NCBI GenBank assembly: GCA_035527275.1 | Contig: DATLBA010000069.1 | Coordinates: 1-29,231 of the forward strand | Source: DATLBA01 sp035527275 | Lineage (GTDB): Bacteria; Planctomycetota; Phycisphaerae; FEN-1346 | Direction of reading: 5' to 3' | Length of the DNA: 29,231 bases | Shown here: positions 1 through 6,643 of the stretch, piece by piece | Layout: each line of letters opens with the position of its first letter | How positions within the stretch are numbered: position 1 is the first letter of the stretch | The notes under the pieces: model-generated | What the model saw: the letters and a program-made list of their open reading frames with translations, nothing else | Told to the model about the DNA's origin: nothing | The model's database searches: none | Translations under genes and position numbers: made by a program

Positions 1-381
1 GGCGATGCCCGCGTCACGGACCTTGCGGCCCGCTACGGCGGCGACGAGTTCATGGTCCTGATGCCCGAAACGCGCGTCGAGGAGGCCCTCGGCGCCGTCG
101 AACGCATGCGCAAAAGAATCGCCGAGCGGCCGGTGTCCGACGGCAAGCGGACCCTCCCGATCAGTGTCAGCGCCGGCATCAGCGCCGCCGAGGCCGACCG
201 GACGGCCACGTCGGACACGCTCATTCACCTCGCCGACGAGGCCATGTATGCCGCCAAATACGCCGGCGGCAACGCGACGCGAACCTGGAAACAGATTACG
301 CGGGACCAGGCGGAGGAGGTTTCAGAGGAGGCGGCCCGCGTGGAGGACCCCAGACGACACCTGGCGAGGGGAAAACGGTAA
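1..381 (+). CDS. Diguanylate cyclase (GGDEF domain), C-terminal fragment
   Basis: The frame is open from base 1, so the gene begins outside the window. It shows RYGGDEF at codons 12-18, the signature loop of the GGDEF domain, which condenses two GTP into cyclic di-GMP. Further on are the usual late GGDEF elements: an ISVSAGIS beta strand and the helix LADEAMYAAKYAGGN near codons 77-91. A charged tail of about 30 residues follows with no recognisable domain. The catalytic GGDEF residues are intact, so the enzyme is probably active. The sensory N-terminal part and any RxxD inhibitory site lie upstream and cannot be judged. The stop is at 379-381. Family assignment is firm; signal and partners are unknown. 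Confidence 0.93.
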   Translation, partial: GDARVTDLAARYGGDEFMVLMPETRVEEALGAVERMRKRIAERPVSDGKRTLPISVSAGISAAEADRTATSDTLIHLADEAMYAAKYAGGNATRTWKQITRDQAEEVSEEAARVEDPRRHLARGKR

Positions 382-592
382 GCCGGGAGGACGGTCTGGC
401 CGACGGAGAGCGCGGTCAGCCGGTCGAGTCGGTTGCCTGTGCGACCTTCCCAATCACCCCGGGCGAGCCGCGTGGGCTACGATTCGGCAAACCCGCCGCG
501 AACAGCAACGGCGAACATCCAACATTGAGCACCAAACGCCCAGCGCCGAAGGAAACGGCCAACAACAAGCCCGCCGGGGGGCTCTTTATTGC
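382..592. other. Intergenic stretch with no recognisable gene
   Basis: Between the GGDEF gene and the promoter of the next gene I see no convincing coding frame, RNA gene or terminator hairpin with a T tract. Overlapping frames here are arginine- and serine-rich, as expected from out-of-frame reading of GC-rich DNA. The A-rich patch near 510-535, with short CCAAC/ACCAAAC words, may be a worn dispersed repeat. Confidence 0.5.
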
Positions 593-621
593 TTGACGCA
601 TGACGAAGCCTCCGCTATCAA
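593..621 (+). promoter_or_regulatory. Sigma70-like promoter of the small lipoprotein gene
   Basis: A -35 TTGACG (593-598), a 17-base spacer and a -10 TATCAA (616-621) match the consensus at 5/6 and 4/6. Transcription would start near 628, giving a leader of about 45 bases before the ATG at 675. This favours the 675 start over the in-frame ATG at 600, which overlaps the promoter. Confidence 0.55.
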
Positions 622-674
622 TACACCCGCGGAGAATTGCGAAAACGGGACAAGGAGCCTTGGGAGCAATCGAC

Positions 675-938
675 ATGAAAGCAATGGCGCTGGTGCTCGT
701 CTGTCTGGCCGGCCTGGTCGTCGGGCCGGCGGGCTGCCGCGAGGCAAGTGAAGAACCGGAAGTGCAGCCGGCCGTCGAGTCGGAGGCTGAGACGGTCACC
801 GTTTACGTGACCGAGACGGGGGAGAAGTATCACAGGGTGGGCTGCGCGACCCTTCGGGAAAGCAGACAAGAGATGAGCCTGGAGGACGCGAAGGCGAAGG
901 GCTACACGCCGTGCAGCAAATGCAACCCGCCGGAGTGA
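675..938 (+). CDS. Small lipoprotein with a His/Cys zinc-ribbon-like domain
   Basis: This predicts an 87-residue protein. Residues 1-21 form a short hydrophobic signal ending in GPAGC, so Cys21 is the likely lipidated residue, although proline at -3 is not ideal for a lipobox. An acidic linker (22-40) leads to a compact domain at 43-85 with His53, Cys57, Cys80 and Cys83. The pattern YHRVGC...GYTPCSKC resembles the small metal-binding module often found at the C-terminus of micrococcal-nuclease-like and other secreted proteins, and probably binds zinc. Here it stands alone. The start at 675 fits the upstream promoter and an AAGGAG at 652-657, though that spacing (17) is long. A hairpin terminator follows. 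The molecular role is unknown. Confidence 0.8.
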   Translation: MKAMALVLVCLAGLVVGPAGCREASEEPEVQPAVESEAETVTVYVTETGEKYHRVGCATLRESRQEMSLEDAKAKGYTPCSKCNPPE

Positions 939-982
939 AGCAGCCACCAAGTCGGCAATTCACGCCCATGCACACATGAGGA

Positions 983-1009
983 AGCGCGGGCATGCCGCGC
1001 TGTCGTTTT
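983..1009 (+). terminator. Intrinsic terminator between converging genes
   Basis: A 7-base-pair stem (983-989 with 995-1001) and a 5-base loop are followed on the plus strand by GTCGTTTTA, so it should end the lipoprotein transcript. It sits directly after the ribF stop codon on the other strand, where the T run is lacking. Confidence 0.6.
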
Positions 1010-1949
1010 ACTTGCCTTTAAGCACCTTGCGGACCCGATTGCAGTCGGCGGCCATCTGGGCGCGGAGGGCGTCGGGGTCGGGGAAGGCTTTCTGCGGCCG
1101 CAGGAACTGGAGAAACTCAAGCGTCATCTGTTCGCCGTAAAGTTCCCCGTCGAAATCCAGCAGAAAGGCTTCAACGGCGACGGGATGCTCACCGGGGAAG
1201 GAGGGCGCGCGGCCGACGCTGATAGCGGCGGTGTGGCGGCCGGCGCGCACGAGCGCCCGGCCGGCATAGACGCCTTCGGCGGGGACGAGAAACCGCGGGG
1301 CTTCGAGATTGGCGGTCGGATAGCCGAGCCGTTCACCGCGATGGTGGCCCTCGACGACCGTGCCGACGTAGGCGTAAGGTCGGCCGAGGCATCGGGCGAC
1401 GTCGGCGACGCGGCCATCGGTAATAAGAGAGCGGATGCGGGTGCTGGAGACGCGCTCGCCGTCCACCAGCACGTCGCCGACGATCTCCACCTCAACATTT
1501 TGTGTGCCGACGATTTCGGAAAGGCGCGCCACATCGCCGCTCGCGCCGGCGCCGAAATGAAAGTCGCTGCCTTCGACGATGAGGCGAGCCGCCAGGGCGC
1601 CGCACAGGACGTCCAAGATGAATCGCTCGGGTGTCATGGTGAGGACCTCACCGGGGTTTTCGGGCCAGACGGTGGCGGCGATGCCGATCCTGCGCAACAT
1701 CTCCAGTTTCTGGCCGAACGTTTGAATGAGCGGCGGCGCTTCGTCCGGCCGCAGAACCTCAAGAGGATGGGGATGGAAGGTGAAGGCGACAGAGGTGATG
1801 CCGAGTTCGCGGGCCCGCTCGACGGCGCGGCCGAGAACCTTCTGGTGGCCGAGGTGGACACCGTCGAAGACACCGACCGAGACGACGCCGCCTTTGAAGC
1901 GGGGCTCAATTTTGTCAAGGTCGCGGATAAGTTCCATGTGCACCATCAT
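1008..1949 (-). CDS. ribF: Bifunctional riboflavin kinase / FAD synthetase
   Basis: The 313-residue product has the usual bacterial RibF length. It phosphorylates riboflavin to FMN and adenylylates FMN to FAD in the cytoplasm. The N-terminal nucleotidyltransferase domain (about 16-180) has GVFDGVHLGH at 26-35, the phosphate-binding HxGH-type motif, followed by an SSTRIR segment. The C-terminal flavokinase domain (about 185-305) contains GYPTANLEA, the conserved PTAN motif that binds ATP-Mg. Two adjacent ATGs (1949, 1946) and a third at 1937 (MELIRDLD) are possible starts, and no strong Shine-Dalgarno site decides between them. ribH lies 18 kb away, so the pathway genes are scattered. It follows the membrane-protein gene in the same direction, 64 bases downstream. 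The assignment is firm. Confidence 0.95.
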   Translation of the reverse strand: MMVHMELIRDLDKIEPRFKGGVVSVGVFDGVHLGHQKVLGRAVERARELGITSVAFTFHPHPLEVLRPDEAPPLIQTFGQKLEMLRRIGIAATVWPENPGEVLTMTPERFILDVLCGALAARLIVEGSDFHFGAGASGDVARLSEIVGTQNVEVEIVGDVLVDGERVSSTRIRSLITDGRVADVARCLGRPYAYVGTVVEGHHRGERLGYPTANLEAPRFLVPAEGVYAGRALVRAGRHTAAISVGRAPSFPGEHPVAVEAFLLDFDGELYGEQMTLEFLQFLRPQKAFPDPDALRAQMAADCNRVRKVLKGK

Positions 1950-2013
1950 ACGCGCCGCCTGCGTCCGCGGCCACAGGCAATAAGCGACGGGGCGGGCCGC
2001 TCGCCGACAGGGA

Positions 2014-2466
2014 CTACCCCGGCCGAATCCACACGTAATAGGCGGCCAGGACGATCTGGACGGCCACGAGCGTGCAGGCGGTGAAGTTGGCGGCCATGTG
2101 AAGCCGGGGGCGGAGGCGGCGCGGGCCGGCAGGCTCTCGGGTCATCTGGGAGCCGAGTATCCACGCCACGCCGTACAGGATGCCGGTGGCGACGGCCAGC
2201 ACGACGTGGGCCTTGAAGGGGCCGTGAGGGAGGACGCGCTGCTCCAGGAGGAACTCGTGCACCGCCCAGCCGAACAGAAGCCCGATATAAATCATGGCGT
2301 AGTACGTGGTGCCGCAACTGATGTGGGACCGCATAAGAAAGCGGCCGGGCAAGGGGGTCGAGCCGTCGGGGCGCTGCGTGGCGCGCAAGAGGCCCATGTA
2401 GCCGGCGACGGCGCCAACCGCGACGGCCAGAATCATCCATGCGGCATGGAGGGTGACGTAAAGCAT
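2014..2466 (-). CDS. Four-helix membrane protein with four regularly placed histidines (possible cytochrome b)
   Basis: This predicts a 150-residue integral membrane protein with four hydrophobic helices at about 8-27, 51-72, 86-106 and 124-147. His7, His48, His87 and His123 sit at or just before the start of each helix, and there is also a His70. That spacing is what a small di-heme b561-type or DUF4079-like membrane cytochrome would show. I infer heme binding from the histidines only. The ATG at 2466 has GAAGGTG upstream. The gene starts 10 bases after the porB stop, so it is almost certainly co-transcribed with por. A membrane electron carrier linked to ferredoxin chemistry would fit, but function is unproven. 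Confidence 0.72.
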   Translation of the reverse strand: MLYVTLHAAWMILAVAVGAVAGYMGLLRATQRPDGSTPLPGRFLMRSHISCGTTYYAMIYIGLLFGWAVHEFLLEQRVLPHGPFKAHVVLAVATGILYGVAWILGSQMTREPAGPRRLRPRLHMAANFTACTLVAVQIVLAAYYVWIRPG

Positions 2467-2476
2467 GGCAGCACCT

Positions 2477-3436
2477 TCAGTCACTTGCTTCCGCCATCTC
2501 AGCGACCTTGGCCTCGGCCTCACGAGCGAAGTCGGGGACGGCGTCGTCGCCATAGAACTTGCGGATGTTGGCGGCGGCGAGGGCCTGGATGCGGGCGATT
2601 CGGGCTTCGCCGTCGGCCGCGCGGAAAAGGTGCCGGAACCGGCCCTGCGGTTTCAGATACTCTTCAATGCGCTTCCAGCCTTCCTTGGGCGGACGGTGGG
2701 GCTTCGTTTCGCCCTCAATGATCTCAAAGAGCGGATAGCAGCCGGTTTCGAAGGCCAGGCGGGCGATCTCGGCCGTCTTCGCCGGGTCGCTCCGCCAGCC
2801 CAGCGGGCAGACGGCGTGGATCTGGAGATACTTCGGCCCGCGATAGGAGAGGGCCTTTTTAACCATGCGCGGCAGTTCCCGGTAGTAGCCGCACGAGCCG
2901 ACGCCGATGTAGGCGATGTTGTGGGCGGCCACAATCATCGGCAGGTCTTTCTTGGGGCGGTCGTTGCCCCAGGAAGCCTTGCCGGCGGGGCTCGTCGTGG
3001 TCGAGGCGTCCAGCGGCGTGAGGCTGGAGCGCTGGATACCGGTGTTCATGTAGGCCTCGTTGTCCCAGCAGACGTAGAGGAACTCGTCGCCGCGCTCGAG
3101 GGCACCGGAGAGGCACTGGAGACCAATGTCGGCCGTGCCGCCGTCGCCGCCGGTGCTGATGACATTGACGCCTTCCAGTTTGCCCTTGTGCTTGAGGGCG
3201 TAATAGACGCCCGATGCGACGGCTGCGCTGTTTTCAAAGAGGCTGTGAATCCACGGCGCGGCCCACGAGGACTGGGGATAGCGCGAGGTGAAGATTTCGG
3301 AGCAGCCGGTTGCGCTGGTGAAGATGGAGTTTTTGCCGGCGGCCTGGGCGACGATGCGCATGACCAGCGCTTCGCCGCATCCGAGGCACGACGTGTAACC
3401 GGGTTTCAAGACGCGGTCGGAATAATCAAAATTCAC
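2477..3436 (-). CDS. porB: 2-oxoacid (pyruvate-type) ferredoxin oxidoreductase, beta subunit
   Basis: This 319-residue TPP-binding subunit belongs to the four-subunit oxidoreductase that converts a 2-oxoacid and CoA to acyl-CoA and CO2 while reducing ferredoxin. Cys17 and Cys20 (CLGCGE), Cys45 (TGCSE) and a later Cys in the HAVCPLGW segment would hold the proximal [4Fe-4S] cluster. GGDGGTADIG (97-106) through DNEAYMNTG (125-133) is the TPP/Mg motif. The last part of the sequence is charged, as in the family. The GTG at 3436 is preferred because GGGGAGG lies 7 bases upstream; the TTG at 3442 is too close to it. Unusually, porB is separated from porA by two unrelated small genes. The YMNTGIQRS region is typical of pyruvate enzymes, but a 2-ketoisovalerate enzyme cannot be excluded. 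Confidence 0.95.
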   Translation of the reverse strand: MNFDYSDRVLKPGYTSCLGCGEALVMRIVAQAAGKNSIFTSATGCSEIFTSRYPQSSWAAPWIHSLFENSAAVASGVYYALKHKGKLEGVNVISTGGDGGTADIGLQCLSGALERGDEFLYVCWDNEAYMNTGIQRSSLTPLDASTTTSPAGKASWGNDRPKKDLPMIVAAHNIAYIGVGSCGYYRELPRMVKKALSYRGPKYLQIHAVCPLGWRSDPAKTAEIARLAFETGCYPLFEIIEGETKPHRPPKEGWKRIEEYLKPQGRFRHLFRAADGEARIARIQALAAANIRKFYGDDAVPDFAREAEAKVAEMAEASD

Positions 3437-3445
3437 GGTCAATCC

Positions 3446-3463
3446 TCCCCAGTAGGGTGGGGA
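3446..3463 (-). promoter_or_regulatory. Hairpin overlapping the porB ribosome binding site
   Basis: On the minus strand a 5-base-pair stem (TCCCC with GGGGA, loop of 8) places its 3' arm on the GGGGAGG Shine-Dalgarno site of porB. If it folds in mRNA, initiation at porB would depend on unfolding, for instance by ribosomes arriving from upstream. The stem is short and the effect is inferred. Confidence 0.35.
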
Positions 3464-3482
3464 CTTTCATGCCCCGATTGGT

Positions 3483-3707
3483 TTACTGTAATTCTTCATC
3501 TTCAACAAGGGCCTCAATGTTAGCAGCAATTTCATGGCTCTCGCCCGGCACCTCCCACACTTCGCCATTGGACAAGTAAACCCTGGTGCCCTCAACACCC
3601 TCCTGCCCCTTGTACCACTGGGCGCCAATGTAAACAATCTGCTCCGGATTCAATAATACAATGCCCTTGGTCTCCGTATTAAATTCTATCAACACGAGCC
3701 TTTTCAT
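3483..3707 (-). CDS. Small hypothetical protein inserted in the por operon
   Basis: The 74-residue protein appears soluble, mostly beta, and has an acidic C-terminus (ALVEDEELQ). The layout, a strand, then LLNPEQIVYIGA, then TRVYLSNGEVWEVPG, then a helix beginning IAANIEAL, recalls small FlbD-like beta proteins, but similarity is weak and I assign no function. The ATG at 3707 has GAGGCGACAA upstream; a start 18 bases earlier (3725) is open but lacks a site. Codons end in A or T far more often than in the flanking por genes, which suggests a different origin. It lies 46 bases upstream of the porB start in the same direction, and 95 bases after the DUF4190-like gene. Confidence 0.65.
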   Translation of the reverse strand: MKRLVLIEFNTETKGIVLLNPEQIVYIGAQWYKGQEGVEGTRVYLSNGEVWEVPGESHEIAANIEALVEDEELQ

Positions 3708-3802
3708 TTGTCGCCTCGCCGCCAATTCGGTTGCGCTTGATATACTATTGTAGTGAGCGCTGAGTGCCCAACCTTTTCAATTCATGCCGACTACATGACT
3801 AT

Positions 3803-4261
3803 CTACGGATGGCTAGCCGGGTAAGATAAGTACGAGTATAGTAAAATACACCCTAAGATAGTGCCTAGAACACCCGTAACAAACCCAGCCACCGCCATTC
3901 CACGTCCTCTCAGATGGCTATCCCTCGAGAAACATCTTAACGAAACCGCCCCAAACACAATCGCCAATACTCCCGGTGCAATCCCAACAAAGCAGGTAAC
4001 AAGGCTCAGAATACCCAACACGAGCGAGGCCACGGCCATGCCGCTCGTCCTCTCAGTGCCGGGTAGCCCTGTAACTCCCGCGCCAAGCATCACCACTTGT
4101 GAGGCAACCTGAGAAGACGAGGGCTTAGGCTTTACTTCTTTTAACTCTTCCCAACATTTCAGACAACAGCACCTACCTCCATCTAAGGGGTATCTCTTTG
4201 CGCCCAAAGCCATACTCTCGGCGCACACGTCACAGTACCATATCCCATCTTTCTGGCCCAT
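3803..4261 (-). CDS. Zinc-ribbon plus DUF4190-like two-helix membrane protein
   Basis: The 152-residue protein begins with a probable zinc ribbon: Cys10-x2-Cys13 and Cys33-x2-Cys36, with extra Cys31 and Cys32. A serine-rich linker (about 46-72) leads to two hydrophobic segments at about 75-100 and 120-145. They are separated by a short basic loop, SRDSHLRGRG, the arrangement typical of DUF4190 (glycine-rich VLGILSLV and VTGVLGTIL helices). No function is established for this family. The ATG at 4261 has a strong GGGGGA site 7 bases upstream; the longer frame to 4309 lacks one. Base and codon use is clearly A+T-richer than neighbouring porA and porB, so this and the next small gene look like an insertion into the operon. 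Confidence 0.75.
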   Translation of the reverse strand: MGQKDGIWYCDVCAESMALGAKRYPLDGGRCCCLKCWEELKEVKPKPSSSQVASQVVMLGAGVTGLPGTERTSGMAVASLVLGILSLVTCFVGIAPGVLAIVFGAVSLRCFSRDSHLRGRGMAVAGFVTGVLGTILGCILLYSYLSYPASHP

Positions 4262-4332
4262 GTTTCTGTCCCCCAAAATGACCAGAACATTCAAACTTCG
4301 TACCCGCACCGCCGCCAGCGGCCGCGGGTAGT

Positions 4333-5532
4333 TTACGCCTCCGGGACCAGGTCCGGGAGGAGTTCTTTCTTCAGGCGGAAGTATTCGTAGGCGGTCTGCT
4401 TTTCGCCGCTGGAGGCGCGGTCGATGATTTCGCGGATGCCGTCGGGATGGACCTCGCGGCCGCCGAGGCAGATGCAGAAGCCGCTGACGGGAATCTGAAG
4501 CCCCGCGTCATAGAGGGGCTCCTTGACCTCGGGCGTCATGACGCCGCCGGCGCCGAACGAGCCGCCCTTCTCGAGCACTGCAATCTGCTTGGCGCCCTTG
4601 ACGGCTTCGAGCAGCGCGCGGGTCGGGAACGGACGATAGGTCTTGATGCGCACGAGACCGACCTTGACGCCCTCGTCGCGCGCCTGATCGACCACGTCCT
4701 TAATCGTGCCGCAGATCGAACCTTTGGCGATGAGGATCGTTTCGGCGTCGTCGCTCTTATACTTTTCCAGCAGGCCGCCGCTTGCCCGCCCGAAAACCTT
4801 TTCGAATTCGGCGCTTGCCTCCTGGATGACCTCGAGGCTGCGGAGGCAGGCGTCGTGGACCATCCAGCGGCCTTCCATGCACTTGTCGGGTTCGGTGAAG
4901 GCACCGAAGGTGGCGGGATTGTCCACGTCGAGTTTCAGGACCGCCTCGTACGAGCCTAAAAATGCGTCGGTGAGTTCCTGGTCCGGCAGTTCGGTCGGCT
5001 CGAAGACATGGGTCAGCAGGAAACCGTCCAGGTTGACCATCACGGGCAAAAGGACGCGCCGGTCCTCGGCCACCTTGAAGGCCAGGACGTGCATGTCGCA
5101 CGCTTCCTGGGAGTCCTCGGCGTAAAGTTGGATGATGCCGCAGTCCCGAATGGCTTCGGCGTCCTGGTGGTCGCACCAGATGGAAAGCGGCGCCGAGAGG
5201 GACCGGTTCGCGCAAGCCAGGACCACCGGCAGGCGCATCCCCGCCATGTTCCAGAGGACCTCGCTCATGAGGATGAGGCCCTGGCTAGAGGTGGCCGTAT
5301 AGGCGCGGGCGCCGGCGGCGCTGGCGCCCAGGCAGACGCTGGCTGCGCCGAACTCGCTTTCGACCTTGACAAACTCAGCGTCGAGGTCGCCGTCGGCGAC
5401 GATCTGCGAAAGTTCCTCGGTGATGTGAGTCTGGGGCGTGATCGGATAGGCGGCGACGACCTCCGGCCGACAGCGCGCCACGGCGTGGCCGACCGCCATC
5501 GCACCCTCAAGAATCTCTTGCTTACCGGCCAT
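4333..5532 (-). CDS. porA: 2-oxoacid (pyruvate-type) ferredoxin oxidoreductase, alpha subunit
   Basis: This 399-residue subunit carries the pyrimidine-binding and transketolase-like domains of the complex. AAYPITPQTHITEEL near residues 28-42 is the family hallmark, EFVKVESEFGAAS supplies the conserved glutamate region that activates TPP, and ATSSQGLILMSE and DCGIIQLYAEDSQEA are typical of the alpha chain. The C-terminal half (about 255-370) resembles the domain II/CoA region. The ATG at 5532 has GGAGGAGAAGTG directly upstream and overlaps the porD stop by one base (TGATG), so the two are translationally coupled. The longer frame to 5595 runs inside porD and is not used. Normally porB follows directly; here two foreign-looking genes intervene. 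Confidence 0.95.
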   Translation of the reverse strand: MAGKQEILEGAMAVGHAVARCRPEVVAAYPITPQTHITEELSQIVADGDLDAEFVKVESEFGAASVCLGASAAGARAYTATSSQGLILMSEVLWNMAGMRLPVVLACANRSLSAPLSIWCDHQDAEAIRDCGIIQLYAEDSQEACDMHVLAFKVAEDRRVLLPVMVNLDGFLLTHVFEPTELPDQELTDAFLGSYEAVLKLDVDNPATFGAFTEPDKCMEGRWMVHDACLRSLEVIQEASAEFEKVFGRASGGLLEKYKSDDAETILIAKGSICGTIKDVVDQARDEGVKVGLVRIKTYRPFPTRALLEAVKGAKQIAVLEKGGSFGAGGVMTPEVKEPLYDAGLQIPVSGFCICLGGREVHPDGIREIIDRASSGEKQTAYEYFRLKKELLPDLVPEA

Positions 5533-5819
5533 CACTTCTCCTCCATCACCATGTCGATGTCCTGGACGGGGCACTCGACCGCGCATATGCCGCACCCCTT
5601 GCAGTAATCCGGGTCGAAGTCGAACTGCTTCTGCTTCGGGTCACCGAAGACGCAGCCTTCCGGGCAAACCATTTCGCAGGCGCGGCAGCCGGTGCAGTCT
5701 TTCTGCTTGAAGATGGGGCGCCGGGCCCGCCACGCACCGGTCTTGTTCGAGAGGCTCGCCCCCGGCGGCGCGACGCATCCGATGGAAAGTTTTTCGACGC
5801 TCAAGAGTTTGCTGGTCAT
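5532..5819 (-). CDS. porD: 2-oxoacid ferredoxin oxidoreductase, delta (2x[4Fe-4S] ferredoxin) subunit
   Basis: The 95-residue ferredoxin-like subunit relays electrons from the TPP site to external ferredoxin. Two cluster motifs are complete: CTGCRACEMVCP and CKGCGICAVECP, both in the C-terminal half. The roughly 45-residue N-terminal extension, with a WRARRPIF segment before the first cluster, matches PorD and VorD subunits. The ATG at 5819 has GCGAGGATGCG upstream; a longer frame reaches 5882 without a better site. It starts 79 bases after porG and runs into porA with a one-base overlap. Identification as the delta subunit is firm from its sequence and position. Confidence 0.94.
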   Translation of the reverse strand: MTSKLLSVEKLSIGCVAPPGASLSNKTGAWRARRPIFKQKDCTGCRACEMVCPEGCVFGDPKQKQFDFDPDYCKGCGICAVECPVQDIDMVMEEK

Positions 5820-5898
5820 CGCATCCTCGCTTTCGTAACGGCTCGCGCCCACCCCATACGGGTCCGATGCAAACAAGGACAAGGTGGGCGGCTAATGG

Positions 5899-6441
5899 TT
5901 ACTGCCCTTTGGCGGCGTTGTAGGCCTTTTCGACGGCCTCGGCGTTCAGGTCGCCGACCTTGCCGCCGAACCGTTCCTTCACGGCCTCTTGGAGCGATTC
6001 GAGGCTCACCAGACCCGTCGTCCCGGCAAACGCCCCGATCATCACCATGTTCGGAATCGGCCGGCCGATGACGTCCAGGGCGATGCGCGTGCCGGCGACG
6101 GCCTTGAGCGTCGTGCCGTCCGGCACCTGGATCTCGTCGGGCTTCTCGGTGTTGACGATGGCCATGCCGCCCTTTTTCAGGCCGCCACAGATGTCCACCT
6201 GGCCGAAAAGCGTCGGGTCCTGAACGATCAGATAGTCGGGCTCCTCGATGACGGCCCGGGTGCGGATCGGCTGGTCGCTAAGTCTGCAAAAGGCCCGCAC
6301 GGGAGCCCCCATCCTTTCGGATCCGAACGCCGGAAACGCCTGGCTCACCAGACCGTCCTTGAACGCGGCCTTGGCGAGGACCTCGGCGGCGGTGACGCTG
6401 CCCTGTCCGCCGCGACCGTGAATCCGAATCTCTTTGAGCAT
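5899..6441 (-). CDS. porG: 2-oxoacid ferredoxin oxidoreductase, gamma subunit
   Basis: The 180-residue gamma subunit is the first gene of the por operon. MLKEIRIHGRGGQGSVTAAE at the N-terminus contains the invariant GRGGQG motif of the family, followed by AFPAFGSERMGAPVRAF and an IGRPIPNMVMIGAFAG segment, both typical. The gamma chain is thought to help bind CoA. The ATG at 6441 has AGGAGACTC upstream; the much longer open frame (to 6636) extends through the topA terminator and is not expected to be used. The order gamma-delta-alpha-beta is that of Thermotoga and archaeal Por/Vor enzymes rather than the single-chain bacterial PFOR. Substrate (pyruvate or branched-chain 2-oxoacid) cannot be fixed by eye. 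Confidence 0.94.
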   Translation of the reverse strand: MLKEIRIHGRGGQGSVTAAEVLAKAAFKDGLVSQAFPAFGSERMGAPVRAFCRLSDQPIRTRAVIEEPDYLIVQDPTLFGQVDICGGLKKGGMAIVNTEKPDEIQVPDGTTLKAVAGTRIALDVIGRPIPNMVMIGAFAGTTGLVSLESLQEAVKERFGGKVGDLNAEAVEKAYNAAKGQ

Positions 6442-6500
6442 CAGCGAGTCTCCTGGCCTAAGACACATCGCCCAAACCATCCTGTTGGGGAGAGAGCAAA

Positions 6501-6533
6501 GAAAAACAATTTTAGGGCCCCGCCACCGGGGCG
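6501..6533 (-). terminator. Probable intrinsic terminator downstream of topA
   Basis: On the minus strand a 6-base-pair G+C stem with a 4-base loop (6518-6533) is followed by CCTAAAATTGTTTTTCT. It lies about 110 bases after the topA stop and about 77 bases before porG, so it would separate the two units. Confidence 0.55.
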
Positions 6534-6643
6534 TCAAGGAATTTTGCCGGCAAGACACGCGGAGCGCGGCGGGCGCGCCACCTATACGCCAAGGCCGCGC
6601 CGGAAAAAAGAGCCACACCTTGTGAGGGAGGCGCAAGGAGGCG

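Noticed and set aside
3726..3802. Promoter for the 74-residue small gene
   Set aside because: TATATC and TAGTAT words occur on the minus strand, but no -35 hexamer is properly spaced; not convincing enough to list.
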